DNA of 64,000 bases from Soonwooa buanensis (GTDB taxonomy: Bacteria > Bacteroidota > Bacteroidia > Flavobacteriales > Weeksellaceae), in assembly GCF_900167905.1 (NCBI RefSeq), contig NZ_FUYZ01000008.1, forward strand, positions 101,017-165,016, read 5' to 3'. The position numbers and the translations under genes were made by a program. This document shows, piece by piece, positions 34,515-43,950 of this stretch. Below the pieces are notes generated by a model. That model did no database searches and was not told where the DNA came from. It saw only the letters and a list, made by a program, of their open reading frames with translations. How positions within the stretch are numbered: position 1 is the first letter of the stretch; every line of letters starts with the position of its first letter.

Positions 34515-35027
34515 ATGAGGAAGTTTATTACAATATTTTTTAATGCGCTGAGGTCGTTGTCTTTCAAAAAGATAATTGTGGTTTTAGGGATTGGCATTGG
34601 TCATCCATTGTTTTCGATTTTATATTTTTATGCAAGTTTTAGAGCTTTTAATATTGCTAAAAAATTGTATCCTAAAACAAGCTCAACTAATGGCGCAGGT
34701 AATGCATTTCGACATTCGTTTTGGGTTTGTCTCATTATGATGTATTTCTGTAAAGTGTCTTCTCCCGAAAAATCTTTGAAGTGGTGTCGAAAATTAACCG
34801 ATTTGCACGAAGATCTTTTCCCGAACGAACCTCTCGAAACCATGATGGACAAACATAATAACGAAATAGGTTTACAATATTTTATGAGCTTATTATCTGG
34901 TGTACATCGACAGTTTTTCGAAACAACTTTCTTTATCGATGAGCTTCAAAAGAAAACTAAAGAAGCCGTTATCCTCGAAAATCTAGATCAAAAACTGGAC
35001 GAACGTTTGGTTTATTTAAGAGAATAA
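34515..35027 (+). CDS. DUF6973-like protein
   Basis: 170 residues from the ATG at 34515; an earlier in-frame start lies inside the accD terminator. The core GAGNAFRHSFWVCLIMMYFCK, LTDLHEDLFPNEPLETMMDKHNNEIGLQYF has the invariant Asn/Arg/His and His-Asn-Asn residues I associate with DUF6973. These look like a metal-binding or hydrolase-like site, though no activity is known. One N-terminal hydrophobic segment (IIVVLGIGIGHPLFSILYFYASF) suggests membrane attachment. Confidence 0.75.
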   Translation: MRKFITIFFNALRSLSFKKIIVVLGIGIGHPLFSILYFYASFRAFNIAKKLYPKTSSTNGAGNAFRHSFWVCLIMMYFCKVSSPEKSLKWCRKLTDLHEDLFPNEPLETMMDKHNNEIGLQYFMSLLSGVHRQFFETTFFIDELQKKTKEAVILENLDQKLDERLVYLRE

Positions 35028-35096
35028 CAAGCAATTATTCAGTTTTCGCATCTTAGATTTAATAAAATCTTTTATTTTTACTAAAATTAAAATTAA

Positions 35097-36497
35097 ATGG
35101 TACTTAGCCGCATCTGGTCTGCGTTTATCATTATTGCGATAATCGTTGCTGGGATTAAATATACGTCGTCCGACAACTACAAAGAGATTTTTAACGACAT
35201 GGTTGTTGGGAAAGGTGGCGACACGATAAAAATTTCGAAGCAACCGATAACTGCATTTTCTTCGGAAATCCAAACTAATCTTCAGAAATCACCTGATTTT
35301 GAGGTTTCACATATCCATTACAAAAAAGATTCTCTTAATAATGTCAATGTTTATCGTATACAATCGACAGATGGCGTTATTGGCACCAGCGAAACTGCCG
35401 TTAATATTTGTTTAAAACTTATTGGGATTATGGCGCTTTTCATGGGTTTTATGAGTATTGCCGAACGTGCTGGAGGTATCAATTTGTTGAGTCGTTTGAT
35501 ACAACCTTTCTTTTCAAAGCTCTTTCCTGAAGTTCCAAAAAATCATCCATCATTTGGACACATGATGCTGAATTTCAGCGCCAATCTTTTAGGTTTAGAT
35601 AACGCTGCAACACCTTTCGGACTCAAAGCGATGGAAAGTTTACAATCTTTAAATCCTGACAAAGATCGAGCGAGTAATGCACAAATTATGTTCTTGTGTT
35701 TACATGCCAGCGGATTGACTTTGATACCAGTTTCCATCATCGCTATTCGATCGTCGATGGGCTCAGAGACACCAACGGATATTTTCTTGCCATGTATGAT
35801 TGCAACATTTTTTGCAACGATGGCGGCGATGATTATTGTTTCTATTAAACAAAAAATTAACCTTTTCCAGCCTATAGTTTTGGCTTATGTTGGCGGGATT
35901 TCGGCAATTATTGCCTTGTTGGTTGTCTATCTTGTGCAACTTAGCAAAGACGAACTGGATGTCTTTTCTAAAGTCTTAAGTAATGGACTTATCTTGTTGA
36001 TTTTCTTTGCGATAGTGCTTGGTGCGATGTATAAGAAGATTAACATTTTTGATGCATTTATTGACGGTGCGAAAGAAGGTTTTACAACCTGTGTTAAGAT
36101 TATACCTTATTTGGTTGGAATGCTTATCGCGATTTCGTTGTTAAGAACGAGCGGCGTTTTTGAAGTGATTATCGATGGTATGAAATGGCTTGCACAATCG
36201 GCTCACATGGACACAAGATTTGTAGATGGTTTGCCAACAGCTTTGATAAAACCGCTTTCTGGCTCTGGTGCTCGCGGTATGATGGTGGACACCATGACGA
36301 CTTTTGGAGCAGATAGTTTTGCTGGTCGTTTGTCAGCGATTTTGCAAGGAAGTTCGGACACGACCTTTTATGTAATTGCTGTTTATTTTGGTTCTGTTGC
36401 TGTAAAGAATACGCGATACACCGTTGGTGCGATGTTGTTGGCGGATTTGGTTGGCGTTATTACAGCGATTACGTTGGCTTATTTATTTTTTGGTTAA
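35097..36497 (+). CDS. SpmA/SpmB-like nucleoside-recognition (Gate) membrane protein
   Basis: 466 residues, about ten membrane spans. It looks like a fusion of two Gate (nucleoside recognition) domains, corresponding to spore maturation proteins A and B of Firmicutes. The first half has ETAVNICLKLIGIMALFMGFMSIAERAGGI, HMMLNFSANLLGLDNAATPFGLKAM and LFLCLHASGLTLIPVSIIAIR. The second half has KEGFTTCVKIIPYLVGMLIAISLLRTSGVFE and GSSDTTFYVIAVYFGSVAVKNTRY. A transport role is likely; the substrate is unknown. This organism would not sporulate. Three bases before the next gene. Confidence 0.87.
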   Translation: MVLSRIWSAFIIIAIIVAGIKYTSSDNYKEIFNDMVVGKGGDTIKISKQPITAFSSEIQTNLQKSPDFEVSHIHYKKDSLNNVNVYRIQSTDGVIGTSETAVNICLKLIGIMALFMGFMSIAERAGGINLLSRLIQPFFSKLFPEVPKNHPSFGHMMLNFSANLLGLDNAATPFGLKAMESLQSLNPDKDRASNAQIMFLCLHASGLTLIPVSIIAIRSSMGSETPTDIFLPCMIATFFATMAAMIIVSIKQKINLFQPIVLAYVGGISAIIALLVVYLVQLSKDELDVFSKVLSNGLILLIFFAIVLGAMYKKINIFDAFIDGAKEGFTTCVKIIPYLVGMLIAISLLRTSGVFEVIIDGMKWLAQSAHMDTRFVDGLPTALIKPLSGSGARGMMVDTMTTFGADSFAGRLSAILQGSSDTTFYVIAVYFGSVAVKNTRYTVGAMLLADLVGVITAITLAYLFFG

Positions 36498-36500
36498 AAT

Positions 36501-36896
36501 ATGATTCAGGATAAAGATTTTACACTGCGTTTGATTCGACAATTGACGCAAGCTTTAGAAAAGATTTTGTTGGGAAAACCTGACGAAAGTTTAATGCAAA
36601 AGGATTTGGATTTCGACTCGTTGATGAAGGATATTTTTAAATTTGATTTTAAAACTTTATCCGTAATGTCCACTTCTGAGATTATCGATTTGGTGAATGA
36701 ACGTCAAGATCGTGATCATGTGGATTATTATGAAATGTTGGGGAATGTTTTTCAGTTTCATTTTAATCAAACCGAAAAACTTGACTTTGCCGAAAAAGCA
36801 AAAACTTTCTACGAGCTCTATTTGCAGAAAAGCGGTATTTTCGCATTGCCTATTATCAATAGAATTTCTGTTTTAAAATCTAAAATAGAAAACTAA
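36501..36896 (+). CDS. Small helical cytoplasmic protein, DUF6483-like
   Basis: 131 residues, no signal or membrane span, mostly helical ([44 protein letters not shown]). The opening resembles DUF6483 proteins, but I hold this loosely. Co-transcribed with the Gate protein (3 bp apart). Its stop overlaps the end of comM on the other strand by 4 bp. Confidence 0.7.
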   Translation: MIQDKDFTLRLIRQLTQALEKILLGKPDESLMQKDLDFDSLMKDIFKFDFKTLSVMSTSEIIDLVNERQDRDHVDYYEMLGNVFQFHFNQTEKLDFAEKAKTFYELYLQKSGIFALPIINRISVLKSKIEN

Positions 36897-38425
36897 GCAT
36901 TCCAAAATTCGCGGTCGAGACTTCTGTATTGTATCGCTTCAGAAATATGATGACTTTGGATATTTTCGGATGCTTCAAGGTCGGCAATCGTTCTCGAAAC
37001 TTTTAAAATTCTGTCAAAAGCTCTTGCTGAAAGGTTGAGTTTTGCCATCGCAAGTTTGATGAGGTTTTGAGAAGTTTCGTCCAACTGACAATGTTTTTCA
37101 ATTAATTTCGGCGGCATTTGTGCATTGTAATTAATGTTTTCAGTTTCAAATCTTTTGGATTGAATTTCCCTAGCATTCATAACTCGAACACGAATATTTT
37201 CACTAAGTTCACCTTTTCGTTTGTCAGACAGTTGTTCAAACTCAACTTTAGGAATTTCTACATGAATGTCGATTCGGTCCAATAAAGGTCCTGAAAGTTT
37301 GTTCATATAACGTTGCATCTCAGCAACCGATGAGGTGTTGTTGGGATCGTCTGGAAAATAGCCCGATGGACTCGGATTCATGCTGGCGACCAACATAAAG
37401 CTTGCAGGATAGTTAACAGTAAATCGCGCCCTCGAAATAGTGACTTCGCGGTCTTCCAAAGGTTGACGCATCACTTCGAGAACACTTCGTTTGAATTCTG
37501 GCATTTCGTCCAAGAACAAAACGCCATTGTGTGCTAAAGATATTTCTCCAGGTTGAGGATTGGTTCCGCCTCCAACTAAAGCGACGTCGGAAATGGTGTG
37601 ATGCGGAGACCGAAAAGGCCGAATGGTCATTAATGAAGTTTCTGCACCCATTTTTCCCGCCACCGAATGGATTTTCGTAGTTTCTAAAGCTTCTCGTAAA
37701 GTTAAAGGCGGAAGAATACTTGGAACACGCTTTGCAAGCATGGTTTTGCCACTTCCGGGCGGACCAATTAGGATAATGTTGTGCCCACCAGCAGCAGCAA
37801 CTTCAATGGCGCGTTTTGCCATTTCTTGTCCTTTAACTTCAGAAAAGTCAAAAGGAAAATTTGTTATTTTTTCATTAAACTGTTTTCGAGTATCGACAAT
37901 TGTGGGTTCAATCATTTTTTCTCCATTAAAGAAATCGATGACATCTTTTATATTTTCGACACCAAGAACATCTAGATTATCGACAATTGCTGCTTCTTGT
38001 GTATTTTGCATAGGAAGAATAATGCCTTTGAAACCTTCTTCACGCGCTTTGATCGCAATTGGAAGAACGCCTCGTAAAGGTTGTAGACCACCATCCAAAG
38101 ACAATTCGCCCATGATGATGTAGTTGCTGACATTTTCGCCATTTATCATTCCAGATGCAGCAAGAATCCCAATCGCGATACTCAAATCATAAGCTGAGCC
38201 TTCTTTTCTAAGATCTGCTGGCGCCATGTTAATGGTGATTTTCTTTCCTGGAAGTTTGTAGCCAACATTTTTTAACGCCGCCGAAATTCGGTAACTACTT
38301 TCTTTAATAGCATTGTCGGGAAGGCCAACAAGATGATAGCCGACGCCTTGGTCAACATTAACTTCGATGGTAATTGTGATGGCAGAAACACCATGAATGG
38401 TGCTTCCGTAGATTTTTGTCAGCAT
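36893..38425 (-). CDS. comM: YifB/ComM-family Mg-chelatase-like AAA+ helicase
   Basis: 510 residues. The N-terminal ChlI/Lon-S16-like domain ([54 protein letters not shown]) precedes the AAA+ core with Walker [10 protein letters not shown] and Walker [27 protein letters not shown], then the Mg-chelatase C-terminal helical bundle ([19 protein letters not shown]). ComM is a branch-migration helicase for integrating DNA during natural transformation in some Gram-negatives. Whether this organism is competent is not shown here. Confidence 0.93.
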   Translation of the reverse strand: MLTKIYGSTIHGVSAITITIEVNVDQGVGYHLVGLPDNAIKESSYRISAALKNVGYKLPGKKITINMAPADLRKEGSAYDLSIAIGILAASGMINGENVSNYIIMGELSLDGGLQPLRGVLPIAIKAREEGFKGIILPMQNTQEAAIVDNLDVLGVENIKDVIDFFNGEKMIEPTIVDTRKQFNEKITNFPFDFSEVKGQEMAKRAIEVAAAGGHNIILIGPPGSGKTMLAKRVPSILPPLTLREALETTKIHSVAGKMGAETSLMTIRPFRSPHHTISDVALVGGGTNPQPGEISLAHNGVLFLDEMPEFKRSVLEVMRQPLEDREVTISRARFTVNYPASFMLVASMNPSPSGYFPDDPNNTSSVAEMQRYMNKLSGPLLDRIDIHVEIPKVEFEQLSDKRKGELSENIRVRVMNAREIQSKRFETENINYNAQMPPKLIEKHCQLDETSQNLIKLAMAKLNLSARAFDRILKVSRTIADLEASENIQSHHISEAIQYRSLDREFWNA

Positions 38426-38484
38426 TGGTGTTTGTTTTTAATAAAGTTAATAAATTATTTACTCCATAATTAAAATTCATAAAA

Positions 38485-38511
38485 AAATGCTTTAGAAGTT
38501 CTAAAGCATTT
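38485..38511 (-). terminator. manC terminator
   Basis: An 11-bp perfect stem, AAATGCTTTAG/CTAAAGCATTT, 5-nt loop, with a T-run on the minus strand beyond the stop at 38532. Confidence 0.8.
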
Positions 38512-38531
38512 AATAATATTTGAAAAGAGTT

Positions 38532-39608
38532 TTACATAAAGCGTTCTCCTTTTTTTAGATTTTTAAGATCAAGAACATAATCTTTTATTAATTGATCATG
38601 ATCGCGAGGGCATATTAGCAAAGCTTTGTCGGTATCAACAACAATATAGTTTTTGAGGTTGTCGATAACCACCGCTTTGTTCTGATTTTTCACTCGGATA
38701 ACATTGCCTTTGGAGTTGTAAGTCAACACGTTTTTAGAATTGATGGCATTGTTATCGTCATTCTTTTGAGCATTAGTATAGACCGAAGTCCACGTCCCAA
38801 GATCGCTCCAACCAAGATTAGATGGGATGACATAGACGTTACTAGCTTTCTCTAAAATCCCGTTGTCTATTGATATTTTATTAATTTTAGGATAGATTAA
38901 GGCGATACAATCTTTTTCGTTTTTAGCATTGTAATCGCAACTGTCAAAAAGATGATTCATCTCGGGAAGATACTTTTCAAATGAAGAAATAATCGTCTTT
39001 GCGCTCCAAATAAATATCCCAGCATTCCAAAGGAAATCGCCAGATTCTAAAAATGTTTTAGCGATTTCTAAATTTGGTTTTTCAGTAAAAGTTTTAACCT
39101 TTGCAATTTCCTCCTTATCCTTTTTAATAAACTGAATATAACCATAACCTGTATCAGGACGTGTAGGTGTGATACCCAATGTTACCAGATAATCTTTTTC
39201 TTCAATTACACTAAAGGCGTATTCAACTTTTTTGAGAAATGTGATTTCATTTAAAATCAAATGATCTGCGGGTAGAACAATTATCTTAGCTTTTTCATTG
39301 ATTGCTAAAATCTTTTTTGCCATGTAGATGTTACACGCTGCGGTGTTTTTCATGACAGGTTCACCAACAATATTCTCCTTCGAAATTTTTGGAAGTTGTT
39401 GTTCTACAAGCTCGGTATATTCGGCATTGGTGATAACAAAAATGTTTTCGTCAGGAATAATCTGACTTATGCGGTCATAGGTCTGTTGGATCATAGTTCT
39501 GCCAACGCCTAAGATATCTTGAAATTGTTTCGGAAATTTTTTTGTGCTCATTGGCCAAAAACGACTTCCGATGCCGCCTGCCATAATAACACAATAATGG
39601 TTGTTCAT
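38532..39608 (-). CDS. manC: Mannose-1-phosphate guanylyltransferase
   Basis: 358 residues. Makes GDP-mannose from mannose 1-phosphate and GTP (EC 2.7.7.13) for surface glycans. The nucleotide-binding signature MAGGIGSRFWPMSTKKFPKQF is at the start. VLPADHLI, TLGITPTRPDTGYGYIQF, TFTEKPN and FLWNAGIFIWSAK are all in place, and SNLGWSDLGTWTSVY closes the core. It lacks the isomerase domain of bifunctional ManC/AlgA and is a short monofunctional form. Three bases separate it from the SprT-like gene. Confidence 0.93.
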   Translation of the reverse strand: MNNHYCVIMAGGIGSRFWPMSTKKFPKQFQDILGVGRTMIQQTYDRISQIIPDENIFVITNAEYTELVEQQLPKISKENIVGEPVMKNTAACNIYMAKKILAINEKAKIIVLPADHLILNEITFLKKVEYAFSVIEEKDYLVTLGITPTRPDTGYGYIQFIKKDKEEIAKVKTFTEKPNLEIAKTFLESGDFLWNAGIFIWSAKTIISSFEKYLPEMNHLFDSCDYNAKNEKDCIALIYPKINKISIDNGILEKASNVYVIPSNLGWSDLGTWTSVYTNAQKNDDNNAINSKNVLTYNSKGNVIRVKNQNKAVVIDNLKNYIVVDTDKALLICPRDHDQLIKDYVLDLKNLKKGERFM

Positions 39609-39611
39609 ACT

Positions 39612-40199
39612 TTACACTTTTTGAACTTTTGCTAATGGTTTAAACAAGTATTTTTTAGCATTTGTGGAATTAATGCAAAGATATAGCTTTTTTCTTTTCT
39701 CTTCGACTTTGTATGCGTCTTCTCGATACATAAAACGATCGCCAATTTGTAAAGATTCCATGAAAACTTCATCATCTTTTAATTGATCAAAATGAAAATA
39801 TCTAACCAAATCGGAGCTTGACATAAAGTTAGCCTTTGGACTTTTTGAAAACCTTTTTAAGATTAATTGTAAATCTTGTGGATAGATGTCTAAACTTTCT
39901 AAAATCATTTGTGCAAAAGTTGTTTTCCACTCGTTACCGTGAGCGGAAATTCGGCGCCCAAATTTTTCAAAAGCGATAAGATGTGCTAACTCATGTGTTA
40001 AAACAAAGAAAAACAAATCAGGCTCAAGCGTCGAATTAATCGTAATTTGATGCGACTGATCTGGCATTTTTCGATAATCACCAAGCTTAGAATTCCGATT
40101 GCGTGTAATTTTGATATGTATCGGATAATCCGCAAACCAGATTTTTAAAAAAGATAAAGCATTTTCGGGGAGATAAGATTTTAAAGTTTCAATCGACAT
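39612..40199 (-). CDS. SprT-like zinc metalloprotease-fold protein
   Basis: 195 residues from the ATG at 40199 (MSIETLKSYLP); a start four codons earlier is possible. The SprT-like core is SKLGDYRKMPDQSHQITINSTLEPDLFFFVLTHELAHLIAFEKFGRRISAHGNEWK: a His-Glu-X2-His zinc site plus a third histidine. The C-terminal half (FHFDQLKDDEVFMESLQIGDRFMYREDAYKVEEKRKKLY) is not a canonical zinc ribbon. A relative of SPRTN/SprT; the substrate is unknown. Upstream of and co-oriented with manC. Confidence 0.87.
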   Translation of the reverse strand: MSIETLKSYLPENALSFLKIWFADYPIHIKITRNRNSKLGDYRKMPDQSHQITINSTLEPDLFFFVLTHELAHLIAFEKFGRRISAHGNEWKTTFAQMILESLDIYPQDLQLILKRFSKSPKANFMSSSDLVRYFHFDQLKDDEVFMESLQIGDRFMYREDAYKVEEKRKKLYLCINSTNAKKYLFKPLAKVQKV

Positions 40200-40287
40200 A
40201 GGTAGATGCAACGGACATTTATCATTATAAAAGTAGACAGTAAAGATAAAAAGAATTTGTAATTTTAAAAATTAAACAAAACACCAA

Positions 40288-41976
40288 TTGTCAGAGAGAT
40301 TTTTACTTTTTTCACTTTTAATATTTATTCTAAATTCTTGTAATAAAACCGTTGCTGATCTTCCAAAACAACAACCAGATAATCATTTTTACAAAAAAGC
40401 TTGGAAGGTTTTTGCAGAAGGGAAGAAGGATAGTACGTTTTATTATCTTAATGCAGCAAAAGATTTGTCCATTCGTGAGAAAGATAGTTTTGCCGCGGCA
40501 AAAAGTCTTGTTAACATGGCGATTATCCAAGAAGAAGCGAGCGATAATTATGGAAGTCTAGAGACAAGTTTGGCAGCTCTCGAGTTTTTGAAAGATAAAG
40601 ACACATCGCATCATGCCTTTCTGGCGAGCAATTATAACAATCTTGGCGTCGTATCTAATAACTTAAAAGATTATGATAATGCGATTAAGTTTTATAAAAA
40701 AGCAATTTTATATTCGAGTGATGATGACGAGATTTTAATGCTCAATAATAATTTGGCGAACACTTATTTTAATCAAAAAAAATACGATGACGCATCAAAC
40801 ATTTATCAAAAATTATTAGAAGAAAATAAAATTGAAGATGAAATCTACGCTCGAATTCTCATGAATTCTGCAAGAGCAAAATATTCTTCAGATGTCGATT
40901 TTAAACCTAGGAAATATTTTGATAAAGCTTTAAAAATATGCGAGCAAGAGAAGGATGATTGGGGATTAGATGCAGGTTACGCCTATCTTTCAGATTATTA
41001 TTTAGAGAAGAATAAAGATTCTGCGTTTTATTTTTCGAAGCTAATGTACAATAAAGCAAAAGTCTTGAAGTCGCCGCAAGATCAAATGGAAGCTTTACAG
41101 AAAATGATTAAAGTTGGCAGTCCCTCTAATGCGAAATCTTACTTCGAAGAGTTTCACAAGATTGACGATAGTCTGCATGTTGTTAATACAATTGCTAAAA
41201 ATCAGTTTGCTTTAATTCGTTACGAAAGCGAAAAAAGTAAGCTTGAAAACGAACAACTTAAAATTGAAAATCTAAGTCGGAAATATCAAATTCAACAACA
41301 GCAATATGTGGTGGTTGCCTTTATTATTGCATGTTTGGGGACGCTTGGTTTGTTTTATTATAGGTTTAAAAAACGACGATTAAAGCTAAAATTGGAAGCT
41401 GAAAATCTTGTGAAAACAAACAAGCTTGTCACTTCCAAAAAAGTTCATGATGTTGTTGCCAACGGACTTTATCGTGTTATGACAGAGATCGAAAACAAGG
41501 AAGATATCGATCGTAATAGTATTTTGTACAAGCTGGAAGAGATGTACGAAAGGTCTCGAAATATCTCTTATGACGAAGAAATTATAGATGATAAAAGCTT
41601 TCATCAAAAGTTGTCAGAAATGATTCGATCGTTTGATAATGAGAATATTCAGATTTTTATTGTTGGGAATTCAGATGAGATTTGGACTAAATTTAGTAAA
41701 GAGTCTCAAAGTCAGATATTTATCGTAATTCAAGAGCTTTTGGTCAACATGCGAAAACACAGTCGTGCGAGTCGTGTGGTTTTAAAATTTGAAAATCAAA
41801 ACCAACAAGTTTTTATTTCGTACAAAGACAATGGCGTTGGTATGCAAGATAATCAACACAAAAACGGATTGAAAAATACGGTTAACCGTATTTTTGTAAT
41901 GCAAGGAAAAATTATTTTTGAAAGCTCAAATGGTGACGGATTAAAAATTAATATCGAAATTCCACATCAATCCTAA
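40288..41976 (+). CDS. TPR-containing lipoprotein-type sensor histidine kinase
   Basis: 562 residues from a TTG start; an in-frame TAA at 40273 rules out anything longer. The signal peptide (FLLFSLLIFILNSCNK) looks like a lipobox. A periplasmic TPR array follows (about 40-290, e.g. HAFLASNYNNLGVVSNNLKDYDNAIKFYKKAI), then a coiled coil, one membrane span (VVVAFIIACLGTLGLFYYRF, about 340-360) and a HisKA_3-like helix with candidate His387 (KKVHDVVANG). The HATPase has N-box ELLVNMRKHSRAS, DNGVGM and NGLKNTVNRI. Paired with the response regulator 9 bp downstream. The periplasmic ligand is unknown. Confidence 0.9.
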   Translation: MSERFLLFSLLIFILNSCNKTVADLPKQQPDNHFYKKAWKVFAEGKKDSTFYYLNAAKDLSIREKDSFAAAKSLVNMAIIQEEASDNYGSLETSLAALEFLKDKDTSHHAFLASNYNNLGVVSNNLKDYDNAIKFYKKAILYSSDDDEILMLNNNLANTYFNQKKYDDASNIYQKLLEENKIEDEIYARILMNSARAKYSSDVDFKPRKYFDKALKICEQEKDDWGLDAGYAYLSDYYLEKNKDSAFYFSKLMYNKAKVLKSPQDQMEALQKMIKVGSPSNAKSYFEEFHKIDDSLHVVNTIAKNQFALIRYESEKSKLENEQLKIENLSRKYQIQQQQYVVVAFIIACLGTLGLFYYRFKKRRLKLKLEAENLVKTNKLVTSKKVHDVVANGLYRVMTEIENKEDIDRNSILYKLEEMYERSRNISYDEEIIDDKSFHQKLSEMIRSFDNENIQIFIVGNSDEIWTKFSKESQSQIFIVIQELLVNMRKHSRASRVVLKFENQNQQVFISYKDNGVGMQDNQHKNGLKNTVNRIFVMQGKIIFESSNGDGLKINIEIPHQS

Positions 41977-41985
41977 ATCCTATAC

Positions 41986-42651
41986 ATGCTAAAACGAGTT
42001 TTAATAGCTGAAGATTTTGAATCGACCAATTTTTCATTACAAAAAATGTTGGAAGAATTTGGTATACCTAATGTTGATTTTGTGTATTATTGCGATGATG
42101 CACTTTCTAAAATTAGAATAGCAATTGAAGAAAACCAAGCTTATGATCTCTTAATAACAGACCTTAATTTTGAAGAAGATCATTATGTTCAAACCTTAAA
42201 AGACGGTGAAGATTTGATAAAAGCCGCGAAAAAATTGCAACCAGAACTTAAGGTTTTAGTTTTTTCAGCTAATGATAAATCTGGCGTCGTGGATCGATTG
42301 GTGAAGAATTATAATATTAATGCGTTTGTTAGAAAAGCAAGATCCGACTCAAAAAACCTGAAACATGCTTTAGAAGCCATCCAAAATGATGAAAAATTCT
42401 TTTCGGAAGATGTGAAAAATTCTGTGAGAAAACTCAATACTTTTGAATTCAGCAACTATGACATCAGCGTGATTGATCTTTTAGCAAAAGGAATTAAAGT
42501 CAAAGAAATCCCAGTCTATTTGGAAGAAAAACAGCTAAAACCTTTTGGGTTAAGTAGCGTTGAAAAAAGAATTAGTCTTTTAAAAGATTCATTAAATCTT
42601 CCTAATAATGCGCAATTGGTTGCTTTTTGCAAAGATTTAGGAATTATTTAA
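41986..42651 (+). CDS. Response regulator with C-terminal HTH-like output domain
   Basis: 221 residues. The receiver domain has the acidic pair E9/D10, phosphoacceptor D59 (LLITDLNF), S94 (VLVFSAND) and K117 (NAFVRKARS), so it should be phosphorylatable. The output domain (about 155-221: YDISVIDLLAKGIKVKEIPVYLEEKQLKPFGLSSVEKRISLLKDSL) looks like a LuxR-type helix-turn-helix variant. It forms a two-component pair with the TPR kinase. A perfect palindrome and promoter-like site begin 17 bp after its stop and are candidate targets. Confidence 0.88.
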   Translation: MLKRVLIAEDFESTNFSLQKMLEEFGIPNVDFVYYCDDALSKIRIAIEENQAYDLLITDLNFEEDHYVQTLKDGEDLIKAAKKLQPELKVLVFSANDKSGVVDRLVKNYNINAFVRKARSDSKNLKHALEAIQNDEKFFSEDVKNSVRKLNTFEFSNYDISVIDLLAKGIKVKEIPVYLEEKQLKPFGLSSVEKRISLLKDSLNLPNNAQLVAFCKDLGII

Positions 42652-42667
42652 AAATAAAACCTCATTT

Positions 42668-42681
42668 TACGGTTTACCGTA
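42668..42681. promoter_or_regulatory. Palindromic operator TACGGT-N2-ACCGTA
   Basis: A perfect 6+6 inverted repeat with a 2-bp spacer. Its centre lies about 42 bp upstream of the start predicted from the -7 element at 42704, the usual place for an activator that replaces the -33 contact. Confidence 0.6.
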
Positions 42682-42703
42682 TTTTTTATCACTTAAAGTC
42701 TTG

Positions 42704-42711
42704 TAGTTTTG
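42704..42711 (+). promoter_or_regulatory. Flavobacterial -7 element TAGTTTTG
   Basis: A perfect TAnnTTTG, 23 bp after the palindrome and just before a hairpin-forming non-coding stretch. No TTG at -33. Confidence 0.55.
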
Positions 42712-42716
42712 CTTTC

Positions 42717-42825
42717 AAGAAACAGAGTAATTTGTTTCTGACCAAAAACACACATTAAAATACACACACACTTTACATTTTTTGCGAAGAGGCCTATTTC
42801 GAAAGAATTAGACCTCTTTTTTTAT
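42717..42825 (+). ncRNA. Candidate small RNA downstream of the two-component system
   Basis: About 110 nt between the -7 element and a terminator contain no ATG and only a 10-codon TTG reading. The predicted 5' end coincides with a hairpin (AGAAACA at 42718-42724 with TGTTTCT at 42733-42739, 8-nt loop). A single-stranded CA-rich middle follows, then the terminator stem and seven T. This is the classic layout of a bacterial regulatory RNA. It might instead be a long 3' end of the response-regulator mRNA. Confidence 0.45.
42786..42822 (+). terminator. Rho-independent terminator of the candidate small RNA
   Basis: The stem AGAGGCCTATTTC/GAATTAGACCTCT (two mismatches), with a 4-6 nt loop and seven T. 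It points only in the plus direction; the minus strand has no T-run. Confidence 0.75.
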
Positions 42826-42827
42826 CG

Positions 42828-43271
42828 TTAAATACGATACATTTCTGTGTGCGGAAGATTGTCTTCTAGATATTTTTTATCAGTTGGGATAAAACCAAAA
42901 TCACCATAAAATTTTATCAAATAATCTTGTGCCGATATTCTGATATTAGATGTTTTGTAACGTGTTTCGATGCAGCTAATCGCATAAGTTATTAATGTGC
43001 GACCAAGCTTTAGACCACGATATTCTGGATGTGTTAAGACGCGTCCAATGCTGGTTTCGTCATATTTTATTCCTTTATCAAACACGCGACAATAAGCAAC
43101 GACTTTGCCGTCGAGTTCTGCCCAAACGTGCAAAGCTTTTTGGTCTGTATCGTCGGTGTCTAGATAATAAGTTTCTTGTTCGACAATAAAAACCTCTTGT
43201 CTAACTTTCAGGATTGCATAAAGCTCATCTCTTGTAATCTCATCAAATGCTTTAATTTTCCAAAGTATCAT
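42828..43271 (-). CDS. ElaA-like GNAT N-acetyltransferase
   Basis: 147 residues, a single GNAT domain. Features: WKIKAFDEITRDELYAILKVRQEVFIVEQETYYLDTDDTDQKALHVWAE at the N-terminus, typical of ElaA, and the acetyl-CoA loop SIGRVLTHPEYRGLKLGRTLI (motif A, Arg-Gly-X2-Leu-Gly). DYLIKFYGDFGFIPTD follows. The acetylated substrate is unknown. Overlaps engB by one base and is co-transcribed with it. Confidence 0.9.
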   Translation of the reverse strand: MILWKIKAFDEITRDELYAILKVRQEVFIVEQETYYLDTDDTDQKALHVWAELDGKVVAYCRVFDKGIKYDETSIGRVLTHPEYRGLKLGRTLITYAISCIETRYKTSNIRISAQDYLIKFYGDFGFIPTDKKYLEDNLPHTEMYRI

Positions 43272-43891
43272 TAGTCGAAACGGATTTTATTTTTTTGTAA
43301 ATATTGGTTGGTTTGCTCGATATATTTTAGGATTTCGTCGCCGCCTTGTTTTTTTTCAGCAGATGTAATATACATTTGTGGCGCTTCTTCCCAAGTTTTA
43401 AGAAGTTCGGTTTCGTAGGTGTCAACATTACGTTGTGCGCCTCCAGGCTTTAGTTTGTCTGCTTTTGTAAACACTATCGAAAACGGAATACCACTTTCGC
43501 CGCACCATTGCATAAATTCTAGATCGATCTTTTGTGGCGTGTGACGTACGTCTACCAGTACAAAAAGATTCACCAGATTTTTACGGTTAAGAATATAATT
43601 GGTAATAAGTTTTTCGAAATCTTTTCTCGTGCTTTTCGACACTCTTGCGTAACCATATCCCGGAAGATCGGTTAGATACCATTCTTCATTAATAAGAAAG
43701 TGGTTAATAAGTTGGGTTTTACCAGGCGTTTGAGATGTTTTTGCAAGATCTTTATGATTCATCATCGCATTAATAAGTGACGATTTTCCAACATTTGATC
43801 TTCCAATAAAAGCATATTCTGGAATTGTAGCATCTGGACACTCTTGCCATTTTCCGCTACTTTTTACAAATTCCGCTGTTTTGATTAGCAT
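43271..43891 (-). CDS. engB: Ribosome biogenesis GTPase EngB (YihA/YsxC)
   Basis: 206 residues. An essential GTPase for large-subunit maturation in studied bacteria. G1 [13 protein letters not shown]2 region [16 protein letters not shown]3 [11 protein letters not shown]4 FTKADKL and a G5-like TSAEK are all present. Length is normal. The ElaA-like gene follows with a one-base overlap. The upstream hydrolase ends at its own terminator, so engB starts a new transcript. Confidence 0.95.
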   Translation of the reverse strand: MLIKTAEFVKSSGKWQECPDATIPEYAFIGRSNVGKSSLINAMMNHKDLAKTSQTPGKTQLINHFLINEEWYLTDLPGYGYARVSKSTRKDFEKLITNYILNRKNLVNLFVLVDVRHTPQKIDLEFMQWCGESGIPFSIVFTKADKLKPGGAQRNVDTYETELLKTWEEAPQMYITSAEKKQGGDEILKYIEQTNQYLQKNKIRFD

Positions 43892-43905
43892 AATCTATTA
43901 ATTAA

Positions 43906-43937
43906 AAACCATTAAGATTTAGCGTTCTTAATGGTTT
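43906..43937 (-). terminator. Terminator of the alpha/beta hydrolase gene
   Basis: A 12-bp perfect stem, AAACCATTAAGA/TCTTAATGGTTT, 8-nt loop, with T-rich sequence after it on the minus strand. Confidence 0.8.
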
Positions 43938-43950
43938 GTTATTATTTGTT

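Noticed and set aside
35016..35273. Minus-strand ORF before the SpmA/SpmB-like gene
   Set aside because: Overlaps the ends of two real genes, is very basic with low complexity and has no family pattern.
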